Below are positions 1 to 8,694 of a stretch of 64,000 nucleotides of DNA, piece after piece. This DNA comes from Mycobacterium barrassiae (GTDB lineage: Bacteria; Actinomycetota; Actinomycetes; Mycobacteriales; Mycobacteriaceae). The notes under the pieces are model-generated. The model saw nothing but the letters and a program-made list of their open reading frames with translations. It had not been told where the DNA came from and did not search any database. Position numbers and translations under genes: made by a program. The stretch is from positions 217,490 to 281,489 of the forward strand of contig NZ_JACKUK010000014.1 of NCBI RefSeq assembly GCF_025822765.1, written 5' to 3'. Each line of letters begins with the position of its first letter. Position 1 is the stretch's first letter.

Positions 1-230
1 TCGGCGTCATCCTCGGGCCGCGCATCGAACGCCAGCTTCGGCAGAGCCTGCAACTGGGCGGCGGCGACTGGACCAGCCTGTTCACCGAACCCGTCGCGAT
101 CATCGTGTACGTGCTGATGATCGTGCTGCTGCTGATGCCCCTGGTGCTGCGGCTCATGCACCGCAGCGAGGAGACGCTCCTGATCGTCGAGGACGACACG
201 GACCAGCGGGAAAAGGCGGCCCAGGCATGA
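1..230 (+). CDS. TctA-family tripartite tricarboxylate transporter large membrane subunit, C-terminal fragment
   Basis: The window opens inside a gene; the first complete codon is at position 3 and 75 residues remain before the TGA at 228-230. The fragment begins GVILGPRIERQLRQSLQ, followed by a Gly-rich DW segment, one strongly hydrophobic membrane helix and a charged cytoplasmic tail. This GP-x-E-x-x-L-R-Q arrangement is typical of the end of TctA permeases, which import citrate-like carboxylates with TctB and a periplasmic TctC. The stop overlaps the ATG of the next gene (ATGA), suggesting one operon. Family call is from the C-terminal signature only; the substrate cannot be inferred. Confidence 0.75.
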   Translation, partial: GVILGPRIERQLRQSLQLGGGDWTSLFTEPVAIIVYVLMIVLLLMPLVLRLMHRSEETLLIVEDDTDQREKAAQA

Positions 231-619
231 TCGTCGTCGGATACAGCGCAGACCCGTTCGGCCGGGCCGCCCTCGAGCACGGCATCGCCGAGGCGAGACG
301 GCGTAACACCACGCTCTTGGTCATCAACTCCACCTCAGGAGAGGCGTACTCCGACCCCCGGTTCGCTCAATCCGGCGAGGTGCACGACGTTGAACGGCAT
401 CTGGCCGAATGCGGCGTCGAGTTCGAGCTCACCCAACCCGTCGGGGTGGACACCGCTGAAGAGCTGCTCAAGGCCATGGATCGCGACGACGCGGAACTGC
501 TGGTGATCGGGATCCGGCACCGCAATCCGGTCGGCAAGCTGCTGCTCGGCAGTGTGTCGCAGCAGGTGCTGCTCGAATGTCCCAAGCCGGTCCTGGCGGT
601 CAAACCCGACGAAAGTTGA
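227..619 (+). CDS. Universal stress protein (UspA) family, single domain
   Basis: 130 residues, the normal size for a one-domain Usp. It starts MIVVGYSADPFG (beta-1 and the usual Asp) and ends with an ATP-binding-type loop, GIRHRNPVGKLLLGSVSQQV, matching the G-2x-G-9x-G(S/T) pattern, then a KPVLAVK strand. The start overlaps the upstream TctA stop by 4 bp, so it is probably translated with the transporter; small Usp genes often close tctCBA operons. Expected role is an adenine-nucleotide-binding regulator or stress protein in the cytoplasm. Partner and trigger are unknown. Confidence 0.85.
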   Translation: MIVVGYSADPFGRAALEHGIAEARRRNTTLLVINSTSGEAYSDPRFAQSGEVHDVERHLAECGVEFELTQPVGVDTAEELLKAMDRDDAELLVIGIRHRNPVGKLLLGSVSQQVLLECPKPVLAVKPDES

Positions 620-628
620 CGTGGCGCA

Positions 629-654
629 GGTCACGTATGTTTCGGTTGCGTTTC
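629..654. promoter_or_regulatory. Possible GlnR nitrogen-regulator binding site upstream of the nitrate genes
   Basis: The + strand shows GTTTC at 639-643 and again at 650-654, so the - strand reads GAAAC-N6-GAAAC, followed after six more bases by GACC (629-632). This gives the AC-N9-AC spacing of actinobacterial GlnR sites. It lies about 100 bp before the narK-type start at 751. A TTGACG at 696-701 could be a -35 element, but no convincing -10 is spaced from it. Nitrate assimilation genes are known GlnR targets in mycobacteria; assignment here is inference from spacing and context. Confidence 0.45.
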
Positions 655-750
655 GTCGACCGCGCACGCAGCCATCACAGTGAAGTGAGCGGGTGTTGAC
701 GTTTCGGACATGACGGTGCAATCGGTAGGGAATGGCCGCACGCGAACCTA

Positions 751-2178
751 GTGCTCGTGAAAACCTTGAGCCGAAGCCGCACGATCGAGCACTGGGACGC
801 CGAAGACGTCGAGGCATGGGAAGCCGGCGGGAAACGGATCGCCAAGCGCAACCTGATCTGGTCCATTTTCGCCGAGCACGTCGGTTTCTCGGTGTGGTCG
901 ATCTGGTCGGTGATGGTCCTGTTCATGCCGCAGAGCGTTTACCACATCGATGCCGCAGGAAAGTTCTACCTGGTCGCGGTGCCCACCCTGGTCGGCGCCG
1001 TCATGCGCATCCCGTACACCATCGCGCCTGCCAAGTTCGGTGGCCGTAACTGGACGATCGTCAGCGCCCTGCTGCTGCTCATCCCGACGGTCCTCACCCT
1101 CTGGGTGATGAAGAGGCCCGACACGTCCTACACGACGTTCATGGTCGTCGCGGCATTCGCGGGCTTCGGCGGCGGAAACTTCGCCTCCTCGATGACCAAC
1201 ATCAACGCGTTCTACCCGCAGCGCCTCAAGGGCTGGGCGTTGGGTCTGAACGCCGGTGGCGGCAACATCGGCGTTCCGGTGATCCAGCTGATCGGCCTGC
1301 TCGTGATCGCCGCGGTCAGCAACACCGCGCCCGAAATCGTCTGCGCCATCTATCTTGTGCTCATCGCCCTCGCTGCGATCGGTGCCGCACTGTTCATGGA
1401 TAACCTCGGCAACCAGCGCTCGAACCTCGGCGCGATGGCAGAAGCGTTGCGGTTCAAGCACTCCTGGGTGATGAGCTTTCTCTACATCGGCACCTTCGGC
1501 TCGTTCATCGGCTTTTCGTTCGCCTTCGGTCAGGTGCTGCAGATCAACTTCCTCGCCGGGGGAGACACGCCTGCGCAGGCGTCGCTGCACGCCGCCCAGA
1601 TCGCCTTCATCGGACCGCTTCTCGGCTCGATCTCCCGTCCGTTCGGCGGCAAGATCTCCGATCGGATCGGTGGCGGCAAGGTCACGTTGTACACGTTCGT
1701 CGCGATGATCTTCGCCGCGGGAATCCTGGTGGCAGCAGGTGTGATCGACGACGGTATGGCCGGCGCCGCGACGAGCGGCCAGATGATCGCCTACGTCACC
1801 GGCTTCATCCTGCTGTTCATCCTGTCGGGTATCGGCAACGGGTCGACGTACAAGATGATCCCGTCGATCTTCGAGGCCAAGGCCCAGGGCCGCGACGAAT
1901 GGAGCCGCGAGGAGAAGGCGGCGTGGTCACGCAGCATGTCCGGCGCACTCATCGGCTTCGCCGGCGCGATCGGTGCACTGGGCGGCGTGTTCATCAACGT
2001 CGTGTTGCGCGCGTCCTACGTCAGCGATGCCAAGTCCGCGACCAACGCGTTCTGGGTGTTCCTCGGCTTCTACGTGATCTGCGCCATCGTCACCTGGGTG
2101 GTCTTCCTGCGAGTCCACACTGCGCGGGCCGGCGCGGGCGAGCAGATCGGCCGCACACCGGCGCCGGTGCCCGCCTGA
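751..2178 (+). CDS. narK: Nitrate/nitrite transporter of the NNP family (NarK-like MFS)
   Basis: 475 residues beginning at GTG 751, with about 12 hydrophobic segments. The first nitrate-signature loop is visible around residues 137-165 (FAGFGGGNFASSMTN, then LNAGGGNIGVP) and the second near 360 (GIGNGSTYKMIP). Both Gly-rich signatures mark nitrate/nitrite porters rather than sugar or drug MFS proteins. The next gene, a nitrate reductase, follows after only 5 bp, so this protein probably imports nitrate for assimilation. A GTG start is preferred because it precedes the conserved EHWDAEDVEAWEAGG N-terminus. Several mycobacterial NarK paralogues exist, so the symbol marks the family, not a specific orthologue. 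Confidence 0.9.
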   Translation: MLVKTLSRSRTIEHWDAEDVEAWEAGGKRIAKRNLIWSIFAEHVGFSVWSIWSVMVLFMPQSVYHIDAAGKFYLVAVPTLVGAVMRIPYTIAPAKFGGRNWTIVSALLLLIPTVLTLWVMKRPDTSYTTFMVVAAFAGFGGGNFASSMTNINAFYPQRLKGWALGLNAGGGNIGVPVIQLIGLLVIAAVSNTAPEIVCAIYLVLIALAAIGAALFMDNLGNQRSNLGAMAEALRFKHSWVMSFLYIGTFGSFIGFSFAFGQVLQINFLAGGDTPAQASLHAAQIAFIGPLLGSISRPFGGKISDRIGGGKVTLYTFVAMIFAAGILVAAGVIDDGMAGAATSGQMIAYVTGFILLFILSGIGNGSTYKMIPSIFEAKAQGRDEWSREEKAAWSRSMSGALIGFAGAIGALGGVFINVVLRASYVSDAKSATNAFWVFLGFYVICAIVTWVVFLRVHTARAGAGEQIGRTPAPVPA

Positions 2179-2183
2179 CGCCG

Positions 2184-5100
2184 ATGGTGACCCGTACGGC
2201 GTGCTCATACTGCGGTGTCGGCTGCGGTATCGAAGTTCACAGCGTCGTGAGCTCCGATACCGGCCGACCCGTCATCGCCAAGGTCACCGGAGACAAGCTG
2301 CACCCCGCCAACTTCGGCAGGCTGTGCACCAAGGGTGCGACGCACGCCGAGATGATGGCCGCCGACGACGGACGGCTGACCTCCGCACTGAGGCGACCCG
2401 CCCGCGGCGACGAACTGGTGCCCGTACCCGTCGATGACGCGGTCGTCGAGGCGGGTCGACGGCTGCGTGCCATCGTCGACGAGCATGGACCGGACGCCGT
2501 CGCGCTGTACGTATCGGGCCAGATGTCCATCGAGGCGCAGTACCTGGCCACCAAGCTGGCCAAGGGCTTCCTGCGGACCGTGCACATCGAGTCCAACTCA
2601 CGGCTGTGCATGGCAAGCGCCGGAACCGGTTTCAAGCAATCGCTCGGCGCCGACGGCCCACCGGGCTCGTACGCCGACTTCGACTGCACCGACCTGTTTT
2701 TCGTCATCGGTTCGAACATGGCCGACTGCCATCCGATCCTGTACCTGCGCATGGCGGACCGGCTGAAGGCCGGAGCGAAGCTGATCGTCGTCGACCCCCG
2801 CCGGACGGACACCGCCGAACGCGCCGACCTCTTCCTCCAGATCAAGCCCGGCACCGACCTCGCTCTGCTCAACGGACTGCTGCACCTGCTCGTCGAAAAC
2901 GGTGACATCGACAAAGCTTTCATCGCCGAGCACACCAACGGCTGGGACACCATGCCCGCGTTCCTCGCCGACTACACGCCCGAGGTCGTCGCACAGATCA
3001 CCGGCCTTTCCGAATCGGACATCCGCACCGGCGCCCGCATGATCGCCGAGGCCGGCGAGTGGATGAGCTGCTGGACGATGGGCCTCAACCAGAGCACCCA
3101 CGGCACCTGGAACACCAACGCCATCTGCAACCTGCACCTGGCCACCGGCGCGATCTGCCGACCCGGCAGCGGCCCGATGTCACTGACCGGACAGCCCAAT
3201 GCGATGGGCGGCCGCGAAATGGGTTACATGGGGCCGGGACTGCCCGGCCAGCGCTCGGTGCTCTCCGCAGACGACCGCACCTTCGTCGAACAGCAGTGGG
3301 ACCTGGAACCCGGCACCATCCGCCCCGACGTCGGACCGGGCACCATCGACATGTTCGGCCAACTCGCCGACGGACGCATCAAGGCGTGTTGGGTTATCTG
3401 CACCAATCCCGTTGCCACCGTGGCGAATCGGAGCACGGTGATCGCCGGGCTGGAAGCCGCCGAGCTCGTCATCACCCAGGACACCTACCGCAACACCGCA
3501 ACCAACTCGTACGCCGACATCGTGTTGCCCGCGACGCTGTGGGCCGAGGCCGATGCCGTGATGGTGAACTCCGAGCGCAACCTCACGCTGCTCCAGCAGT
3601 CGGTGCCGCCGCTCGGCGCAGCCCGCCCCGACTGGCAGTTGATCTGCCAGGTCGCCGCGCATCTGGGTTATGGCGAGCACTTCGCGTACGAGTCCAGCGA
3701 GCAGATCTTCGACGAAATCCGTCGCTTCTGGAATCCCAAGACCGGCTATGACATTCGCGGCGCGACCTATGCGCGGCTTCGTGAAACCTCGCTGCAGTGG
3801 CCCTGCCCGCCCGACGACGACAACGACCGCCACCCGATCCGCTACCTCAACGACGGCGTCAGCCAGGACTACTTCGTCGACGAGGATGGTCATGCGCCCC
3901 GGCTGGCCTTCGGGACCCCGACGCGGCGCGCCAACTTCTTCGCCCGGCCGCACTTGGACGCTCGCGAGCTGCCCGACGACGACTATCCGCTCGTGCTCAA
4001 TACCGGTCGGCTGCAACACCAGTGGCACACCATGACGAAGACCGGCCTCGTCGACGCGCTCAACCGGCTGAACCGCGGACCGTTCGTGGAGGTCCACCCG
4101 GCCGATGCTGCGGCACTGGACATCTCCAACGGCCAGGACGTCGAGCTCACCACCCGGCGCGGCCGTGCGGTACTTCCCGCGGTGGTGTCCGACCGGGTCC
4201 GCCAGGGCACCTGCTTTGTGCCCTTCCACTGGAACGACGACCACGGCGAGTACCTGGCCGTCAACGCGCTCACCAACGACGCCGTCGACCCCGACTCGCT
4301 GCAACCGGAATTCAAGGCGTGCGCGGTGAGCCTGCGCCCACTGGCCATGCCGGTGCGCGAGACTGCAGTGCTGTCGCGCCCGAACCTCACCGAAGGGCCG
4401 CTGGTCCTGTGGGCGTCACAGACCGGCACCGCCGAGGAGTTCGCGGGCAAGCTCGCCGCCGGCATCGGTGTGCCGAACCTGGTGAACATGAACGATATCG
4501 ACCTCGCCGACCTCGTCGCCCGCGACGTGTTGGTTGTCACCAGCACGTTCGGCGACGGCGGACCGCCCGACAACGGCGCGGAGTTCTGGAACCGTCTCAG
4601 CGCCCCCGACGCCCCGACGTTGACCGGTGTGCGGTACGCGGTTCTCGGTATCGGCGACCGCACCTACGACAACTTCTGCGGCCATGCCAGATCGATCGAC
4701 TCCCGGTTGTCCGCGCTGGGCGCGGCCCGGCTGCTCGACCGTGTCGAATGCGAGGCCTACGACGACGAGCCGATGGGCCGATGGGTCGACCAGGTCGCCG
4801 CGCTGCTGGGTCGCTCGGTGTCCGCGTCGCCCGCGACTGCCGCCGAGCCGTTCACCCGCGCGAATCCGATCGTCGCGCCGCTGAGTCGAAATCTCCTCAT
4901 CAGTGCGCCGTCGGCACGAAAGGAGGTGCGGCAGTTCGGGTTTGACATCTCCGAATTCGACGTCAGCTACTCCGCGGGCGACTCGCTCGGGGTGTTCCCG
5001 ACGAATGACGCGGCCGCCGTCGATGCCTGGCTGACCGCCACCGGGATGCGTGGTGAGCACATCGTCGTGGTCGACGGCACCGAGCAGACCCTGCGGGAAG

Positions 5101-5936
5101 CCCTGACATCGCGCTACGACTTCTGCCGCGTCACCCCCGACCTGCTCCGGTTCATCGCCGAGAACAGCCGCGATGCGAAGGTACTGCGCGCCCGCAAGGA
5201 CAAGCTCGACAAGTGGCTCCACGGGCGCAACGGGCTCGATCTCGTGCAGGAGTTCGTCGTTCACGCCGACCCCGATCAGTGGCTGGATGTCCTGGTGCGG
5301 CTGACACCGCGCAGTTACTCGATCTCATCCAGCCCGCTCGTCAGTCCGCACGAGATCCAGCTGACGGTGTCGGTGGTGCGCTACGGACACCAGCGTGGCG
5401 GGGTGTGCTCGACGTTCCTGGCCGATCGCGCGACGTCGGCCCCGGTGTTCCTGCAGCGCTCGCCGCACTTCCGGCCGCCCGAGGACGGCGATGCGTCGAT
5501 GATCATGGTGGGTCCCGGCACGGGCATCGCGCCGTTTCGGGGCTTCCTTCAGGAACGTCGCGCTCTCGGGCACGCCGGCCGCAACTGGTTGTTCTTCGGC
5601 GACCAGCACCGCAACGAAAACTTCTATTACCGAGACGATTTGGAGGATATGGCCCGCGACGGCTTCCTCAACAGACTCGACCTCGCGTTCAGCCGCGACC
5701 AGAAGGACCGCGTCTACGTGCAGCACAAAATGCTCGATCGCGGCGCCGACGTATGGCGCTGGCTCGACGACGGCGGCCACTTCTACGTCTGCGGTGACGC
5801 AAACCGGATGGCCCGCGACGTCGATCACGCGTTGACGACGATCATCGAGACCCACGGGAAGATGTCTCGCGAACGGGCGCGCGATTTCAAACGCGAACTC
5901 GTCGCCGCGAAGCGATACGTGCGCGACGTGTACTAG
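2184..5936 (+). CDS. nasN: Single-chain assimilatory nitrate reductase: molybdopterin oxidoreductase fused to flavodoxin/FAD/NAD(P)H reductase (NasN type)
   Basis: 1250 residues from ATG 2184. Residues 1-730 are a bis-MGD molybdoenzyme of the NarB/NasA type with a [4Fe-4S] motif at C7, C10, C14 and C48 and a molydopterin-dinucleotide C-domain. Around 735-880 is a flavodoxin domain (VLWASQTGTAEEF, TSTFGDGGPPDN). The rest is a CysJ-like FAD/NAD(P)H module (RSYSISSSP, GGVCSTFLAD, GPGTGIAPFRGFLQER, YVCGDANRMARDV) ending in Tyr. Electrons can therefore pass from NAD(P)H through FAD and FMN to Mo within one polypeptide. This matches the diflavin-containing monomeric NasN that I recall from M. smegmatis. 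An open frame extends upstream inside narK, but this start gives the conserved N-terminus. No nitrite reductase is nearby. Confidence 0.88.
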   Translation: MVTRTACSYCGVGCGIEVHSVVSSDTGRPVIAKVTGDKLHPANFGRLCTKGATHAEMMAADDGRLTSALRRPARGDELVPVPVDDAVVEAGRRLRAIVDEHGPDAVALYVSGQMSIEAQYLATKLAKGFLRTVHIESNSRLCMASAGTGFKQSLGADGPPGSYADFDCTDLFFVIGSNMADCHPILYLRMADRLKAGAKLIVVDPRRTDTAERADLFLQIKPGTDLALLNGLLHLLVENGDIDKAFIAEHTNGWDTMPAFLADYTPEVVAQITGLSESDIRTGARMIAEAGEWMSCWTMGLNQSTHGTWNTNAICNLHLATGAICRPGSGPMSLTGQPNAMGGREMGYMGPGLPGQRSVLSADDRTFVEQQWDLEPGTIRPDVGPGTIDMFGQLADGRIKACWVICTNPVATVANRSTVIAGLEAAELVITQDTYRNTATNSYADIVLPATLWAEADAVMVNSERNLTLLQQSVPPLGAARPDWQLICQVAAHLGYGEHFAYESSEQIFDEIRRFWNPKTGYDIRGATYARLRETSLQWPCPPDDDNDRHPIRYLNDGVSQDYFVDEDGHAPRLAFGTPTRRANFFARPHLDARELPDDDYPLVLNTGRLQHQWHTMTKTGLVDALNRLNRGPFVEVHPADAAALDISNGQDVELTTRRGRAVLPAVVSDRVRQGTCFVPFHWNDDHGEYLAVNALTNDAVDPDSLQPEFKACAVSLRPLAMPVRETAVLSRPNLTEGPLVLWASQTGTAEEFAGKLAAGIGVPNLVNMNDIDLADLVARDVLVVTSTFGDGGPPDNGAEFWNRLSAPDAPTLTGVRYAVLGIGDRTYDNFCGHARSIDSRLSALGAARLLDRVECEAYDDEPMGRWVDQVAALLGRSVSASPATAAEPFTRANPIVAPLSRNLLISAPSARKEVRQFGFDISEFDVSYSAGDSLGVFPTNDAAAVDAWLTATGMRGEHIVVVDGTEQTLREALTSRYDFCRVTPDLLRFIAENSRDAKVLRARKDKLDKWLHGRNGLDLVQEFVVHADPDQWLDVLVRLTPRSYSISSSPLVSPHEIQLTVSVVRYGHQRGGVCSTFLADRATSAPVFLQRSPHFRPPEDGDASMIMVGPGTGIAPFRGFLQERRALGHAGRNWLFFGDQHRNENFYYRDDLEDMARDGFLNRLDLAFSRDQKDRVYVQHKMLDRGADVWRWLDDGGHFYVCGDANRMARDVDHALTTIIETHGKMSRERARDFKRELVAAKRYVRDVY

Positions 5937-6553
5937 AGACCGGGTTCCATCGCAGCGGCCACTTCGGCGGCCTCGTAGTGCGGTTCCGTCCGTAGGCCGT
6001 CGACGACGCCGCGGCGATCGGCCGCTGAGCGGTTCTGGCTCAGTTTGGCCTTGCCCTCGACGCGGCTGACGGTGATCTCGAGCCCGACGATGCCCGCGAG
6101 TTGACCCTCGATGTAGCGCTCGGGTGCGTCACTCGGTTGCCACGGCTCACTGCGCCCGTCCTCGTGCATCGCGGTCAGCCGGGTGACCACGTCGCGCAAC
6201 CATTCCCGGTCCTCGTGCACCCGCACCGTGCCGGACAGGTGCACGGCGCTGTAGTTCCACGTGGGTACGACCCGGCCGTGTTCGGCCTTCGCCGCGTACC
6301 AAGACGGGCTGATGTAGGCCTGCGGGCCTGAACAGATCAGCAGTGCCGGGCTGTCGGGTGCGATGGCCTTCCACTGTGGGTTTGCCCGCGCCATGTGGGC
6401 CACGACGACGTTTCCGTCCCAGATCACCGGCAGCAGGGTGGCGACGGGAGTCCCATCCGGTTCGACCGAGATGAACTGCGCCGATCGCGCCTCGGCGACG
6501 AAGCGCCGAATTTCGTCCTCGTCGTCGATCCGGTTGAAAGACGGGGTGTACAT
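5933..6553 (-). CDS. PaiB-like FMN-binding split-barrel protein
   Basis: 206 residues. The N-terminus MYTPSFNRIDDEDEIRRF and later motifs (GTPVATLLPVIW, HMARANPQWKAI, YISPSWYA, VPTWNYSAVHLSG) are those of the PaiB / FMN-binding negative transcriptional regulator family; Bacillus PaiB represses protease and sporulation genes, but family members may simply be flavoproteins. Its 3' end overlaps the convergent nitrate reductase stop by 4 bp. The ATG at 6553 lies only four bases after the 3' end of the tRNA-Leu on the same strand, leaving no room for a Shine-Dalgarno site, so translation may start on a tRNA-processed, nearly leaderless message. Actual function unproven. Confidence 0.82.
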   Translation of the reverse strand: MYTPSFNRIDDEDEIRRFVAEARSAQFISVEPDGTPVATLLPVIWDGNVVVAHMARANPQWKAIAPDSPALLICSGPQAYISPSWYAAKAEHGRVVPTWNYSAVHLSGTVRVHEDREWLRDVVTRLTAMHEDGRSEPWQPSDAPERYIEGQLAGIVGLEITVSRVEGKAKLSQNRSAADRRGVVDGLRTEPHYEAAEVAAAMEPGL

Positions 6554-6557
6554 GCTG

Positions 6558-6643
6558 TGTCCGAGGGGGGACTTGAACCCCCACGCCCGTTAATAGGGCA
6601 CTAGCACCTCAAGCTAGCGCGTCTGCCATTCCGCCACTCGGAC
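6558..6643 (-). tRNA. tRNA-Leu (anticodon GAG)
   Basis: On the - strand an 86-nt cloverleaf can be folded: acceptor stem GTCCGAG/CTCGGAC with discriminator A, anticodon stem CTAGC/GCTAG enclosing loop TTGAGGT (anticodon GAG), a long class II variable arm (TGCCC..GGGC) and a T arm GGGGGTTCAAGTCCCCC. CCA is not encoded. The long variable arm and GAG anticodon give leucine. The PaiB-like gene starts four bases downstream. Confidence 0.97.
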
Positions 6644-6717
6644 CCGTTGTGGGCAGCTAAGGCTATCGGATCAGCGAGGCCGGACCCAAACCCAGGGGAG
6701 TCGGCAATGGTACGAAT

Positions 6718-8058
6718 GTGACTGTGACCGCATCCTCAGCAGCCGAAGCCGAGGTGGTTGATCTCGTCAGCGCCCTCATCCGCTTCGATACGTCGAACAC
6801 CGGTGAGCCCGAGACCACCAAGGGCGAGGCCGAATGTGCCCGCTGGGTGGCCGAACAGCTGCAGGAGGTCGGCTACACCACCCAATACGTCGAGGCGGGC
6901 GCCCCCGGCAGGGCCAACGTGTTCGCGCGGCTCAAAGGCGCCGACCCCGAACGCGGCGCCCTGATGCTGCACGGCCACCTCGACGTGGTGCCCGCCGAGG
7001 CCGCCGACTGGAGCGTGCATCCGTTCTCCGGCGCCGTCGAGGACGGCTATGTCTGGGGCCGCGGTGCGGTCGACATGAAGGACATGGTCGGCATGATCAT
7101 CGCGGTCGCCAGGCACTTCAAACGCTCGGGAATCGTGCCGCCGCGCGACCTCGTCTTCGCCTTCGTGTCCGACGAGGAAGCCGGTGGAAAGTACGGCTGC
7201 AAGTGGCTGGTCGACAACCGTCCGGACCTGTTCGAGGGCGTCACCGAGGCGATCGGGGAGGTCGGCGGGTTCTCGCTGACGATTCCGCGCCGCGAGGGCG
7301 GTGAGCGGACGCTGTATCTCATCGAGACGGCCGAGAAGGCGATGATGTGGATGCGGCTCACGGCGCGCGGCCGCGCGGGCCACGGGTCGATGATCCACGA
7401 CAACAACGCGGTCACCGCGGTCGCCGACGCGGTGGCCAAGCTGGGCCGACACCAATTCCCGGTGGTCATGACCGATTCGGTCGAGCAGTTCCTGACCGCC
7501 GTCGCCGAGGAGACCGGCTACACCTTTGACGTCGACTCCCCGGATCTGGAGGGGGCGATCGCCAAGCTGGGGCCGATCGCGCGGATCGTGGGCGCCACGC
7601 TGCGCGATACCGCCAATCCGACGATGCTCAAGGCCGGCTACAAGGCCAACGTCATCCCCGCGACGGCTGAGGCCGTCGTCGATTGCCGCGTGCTGCCGGG
7701 CCGGCTCGCCGCCTTCGAGCGCGAGGTCGACGAGATCATCGGCCCCGACGTCACCCGCGAGTGGATCACCGAGCTGCCGCCGTATGAGACCGGCTTCGAC
7801 GGTGATCTGCTCGAGGCGATGAACGCCGCGATCCTGTCCGCCGATCCGGAGGCCCGCACCGTCCCGTACATGCTCTCGGGCGGGACCGACGCAAAACACT
7901 TCGCGCGCCTCGGGATTCGCTGCTTCGGATTCGCACCGCTTAAGCTGCCGCCGGACCTCGACTTCGCTGCACTGTTCCATGGCGTGGACGAACGGGTACC
8001 CGTTGACGCACTGACGTTCGGCACCAGAGTTCTCGAGCATTTCCTGTTGCACTGCTGA
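6718..8058 (+). CDS. M20-family metallopeptidase (ArgE/DapE/carboxypeptidase-like; Rv2141c-type)
   Basis: 446 residues from GTG 6718. Metal-ligand motifs of the M20 family are clear: [10 protein letters not shown] (first His at about 85-87, Asp 89), the AVDMKDM motif near 118, [10 protein letters not shown] near 151-160 with the catalytic Glu pair, and a late His in [10 protein letters not shown] near 390. A lid/dimerisation domain lies in between (GRAGHGSM). The enzyme hydrolyses an amide or peptide bond of a small substrate in the cytoplasm using two metal ions; the substrate is not shown by the sequence. The order peptidase-PEBP-pyrD(reverse) matches the M. tuberculosis Rv2141c-Rv2139 block. 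Confidence 0.88.
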   Translation: MTVTASSAAEAEVVDLVSALIRFDTSNTGEPETTKGEAECARWVAEQLQEVGYTTQYVEAGAPGRANVFARLKGADPERGALMLHGHLDVVPAEAADWSVHPFSGAVEDGYVWGRGAVDMKDMVGMIIAVARHFKRSGIVPPRDLVFAFVSDEEAGGKYGCKWLVDNRPDLFEGVTEAIGEVGGFSLTIPRREGGERTLYLIETAEKAMMWMRLTARGRAGHGSMIHDNNAVTAVADAVAKLGRHQFPVVMTDSVEQFLTAVAEETGYTFDVDSPDLEGAIAKLGPIARIVGATLRDTANPTMLKAGYKANVIPATAEAVVDCRVLPGRLAAFEREVDEIIGPDVTREWITELPPYETGFDGDLLEAMNAAILSADPEARTVPYMLSGGTDAKHFARLGIRCFGFAPLKLPPDLDFAALFHGVDERVPVDALTFGTRVLEHFLLHC

Positions 8059-8074
8059 CGACGAAAGGATCGCG

Positions 8075-8605
8075 ATGCCTTTTCCCTACAACCCCTACGA
8101 TTTTCTGCCGAAGCTGCCGACGTTCGAGCTGACGTCGCAATCGGTGACCGACGGACAACCGCTGGGCAATGACCAGGTCAGCGGAATCATGGGTGCCGGC
8201 GGGTCCGACATCTCGCCGCAGCTGTCGTGGTCGGGTTTCCCCGAGGAGACGCGCAGCTTCGCGGTGACTATCTACGACCCCGACGCGCCGACTGCGTCCG
8301 GCTTCTGGCACTGGGCCGTCGCGAATCTGCCCGCGACCGTGACGGATCTACCGGCCGGCGCCGGCGATGGCAGCGTATTGCCCGGTGACGCACTCACTTT
8401 GGCCAACGACGCCGGGTTGAAGCGCTACGTCGGCGCTGCGCCGCCCCCAGGCCACGGCGCACACCGGTACTTCATCGCGGTACATGCCGTCGGTGTGGAG
8501 AAGCTCGAGCTGCCCGGCGATGCCACTCCGGCCTACCTGGGATTCAACCTGTTCCAAAACGCGATCGCGCGCGCGCTGATCCACGGCACCTATGAGCAGA
8601 ACTAG
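8075..8605 (+). CDS. PEBP-family protein (YbhB/YbcL; Rv2140c-type)
   Basis: 176 residues. The phosphatidylethanolamine-binding-protein fold is indicated by [18 protein letters not shown], the ligand-pocket motif [13 protein letters not shown] near 69-81 and [12 protein letters not shown] near 128. A good ribosome site (GAAAGGA) precedes the ATG, 16 bp after the peptidase stop, so the two are probably co-transcribed. Homologues bind phospho-compounds and can inhibit proteases or kinases; the role in mycobacteria is not settled. The gene's final bases are part of a 14-bp sequence repeated again at the end of pyrD. Confidence 0.9.
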   Translation: MPFPYNPYDFLPKLPTFELTSQSVTDGQPLGNDQVSGIMGAGGSDISPQLSWSGFPEETRSFAVTIYDPDAPTASGFWHWAVANLPATVTDLPAGAGDGSVLPGDALTLANDAGLKRYVGAAPPPGHGAHRYFIAVHAVGVEKLELPGDATPAYLGFNLFQNAIARALIHGTYEQN

Positions 8606-8694
8606 TCGCGGATAGGCGCTAACGGGTTGATTGCACGCATCAGGTGCATGCGATCAACCCCTTAAGCGCACAGAAGCCAGGAGCAGAACTAGTC
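8594..8694. repeat. 14-bp direct repeat flanking a 73-bp hairpin segment
   Basis: GAGCAGAACTAGTC occurs at 8594-8607 and again, identical, at 8681-8694. The first copy contains the stop codon of the PEBP gene and the second contains (on the other strand) the stop codon of pyrD. Between them lies the large hairpin at 8616-8669. The layout resembles a small palindromic element bounded by a target duplication, but a local duplication is equally possible. Confidence 0.8.
8616..8669. terminator. Long hairpin, likely bidirectional terminator between convergent PEBP and pyrD genes
   Basis: GGGTTGATTGCACGCA (8624-8639) pairs with TGCATGCGATCAACCC (8645-8660) over 16 positions with two G-T pairs in one sense, closed by loop TCAGG, and an outer GCGCT (8616-8620)/AGCGC (8665-8669) adds five pairs. 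It sits exactly between two convergent genes. There is no poly-U tract, as is common for mycobacterial terminators. Confidence 0.7.

Noticed and set aside
1899-2183. N-terminal extension of the nitrate reductase into narK
   Set aside because: Arg-rich shadow of narK codons; the conserved protein starts at 2184 just after the narK stop.
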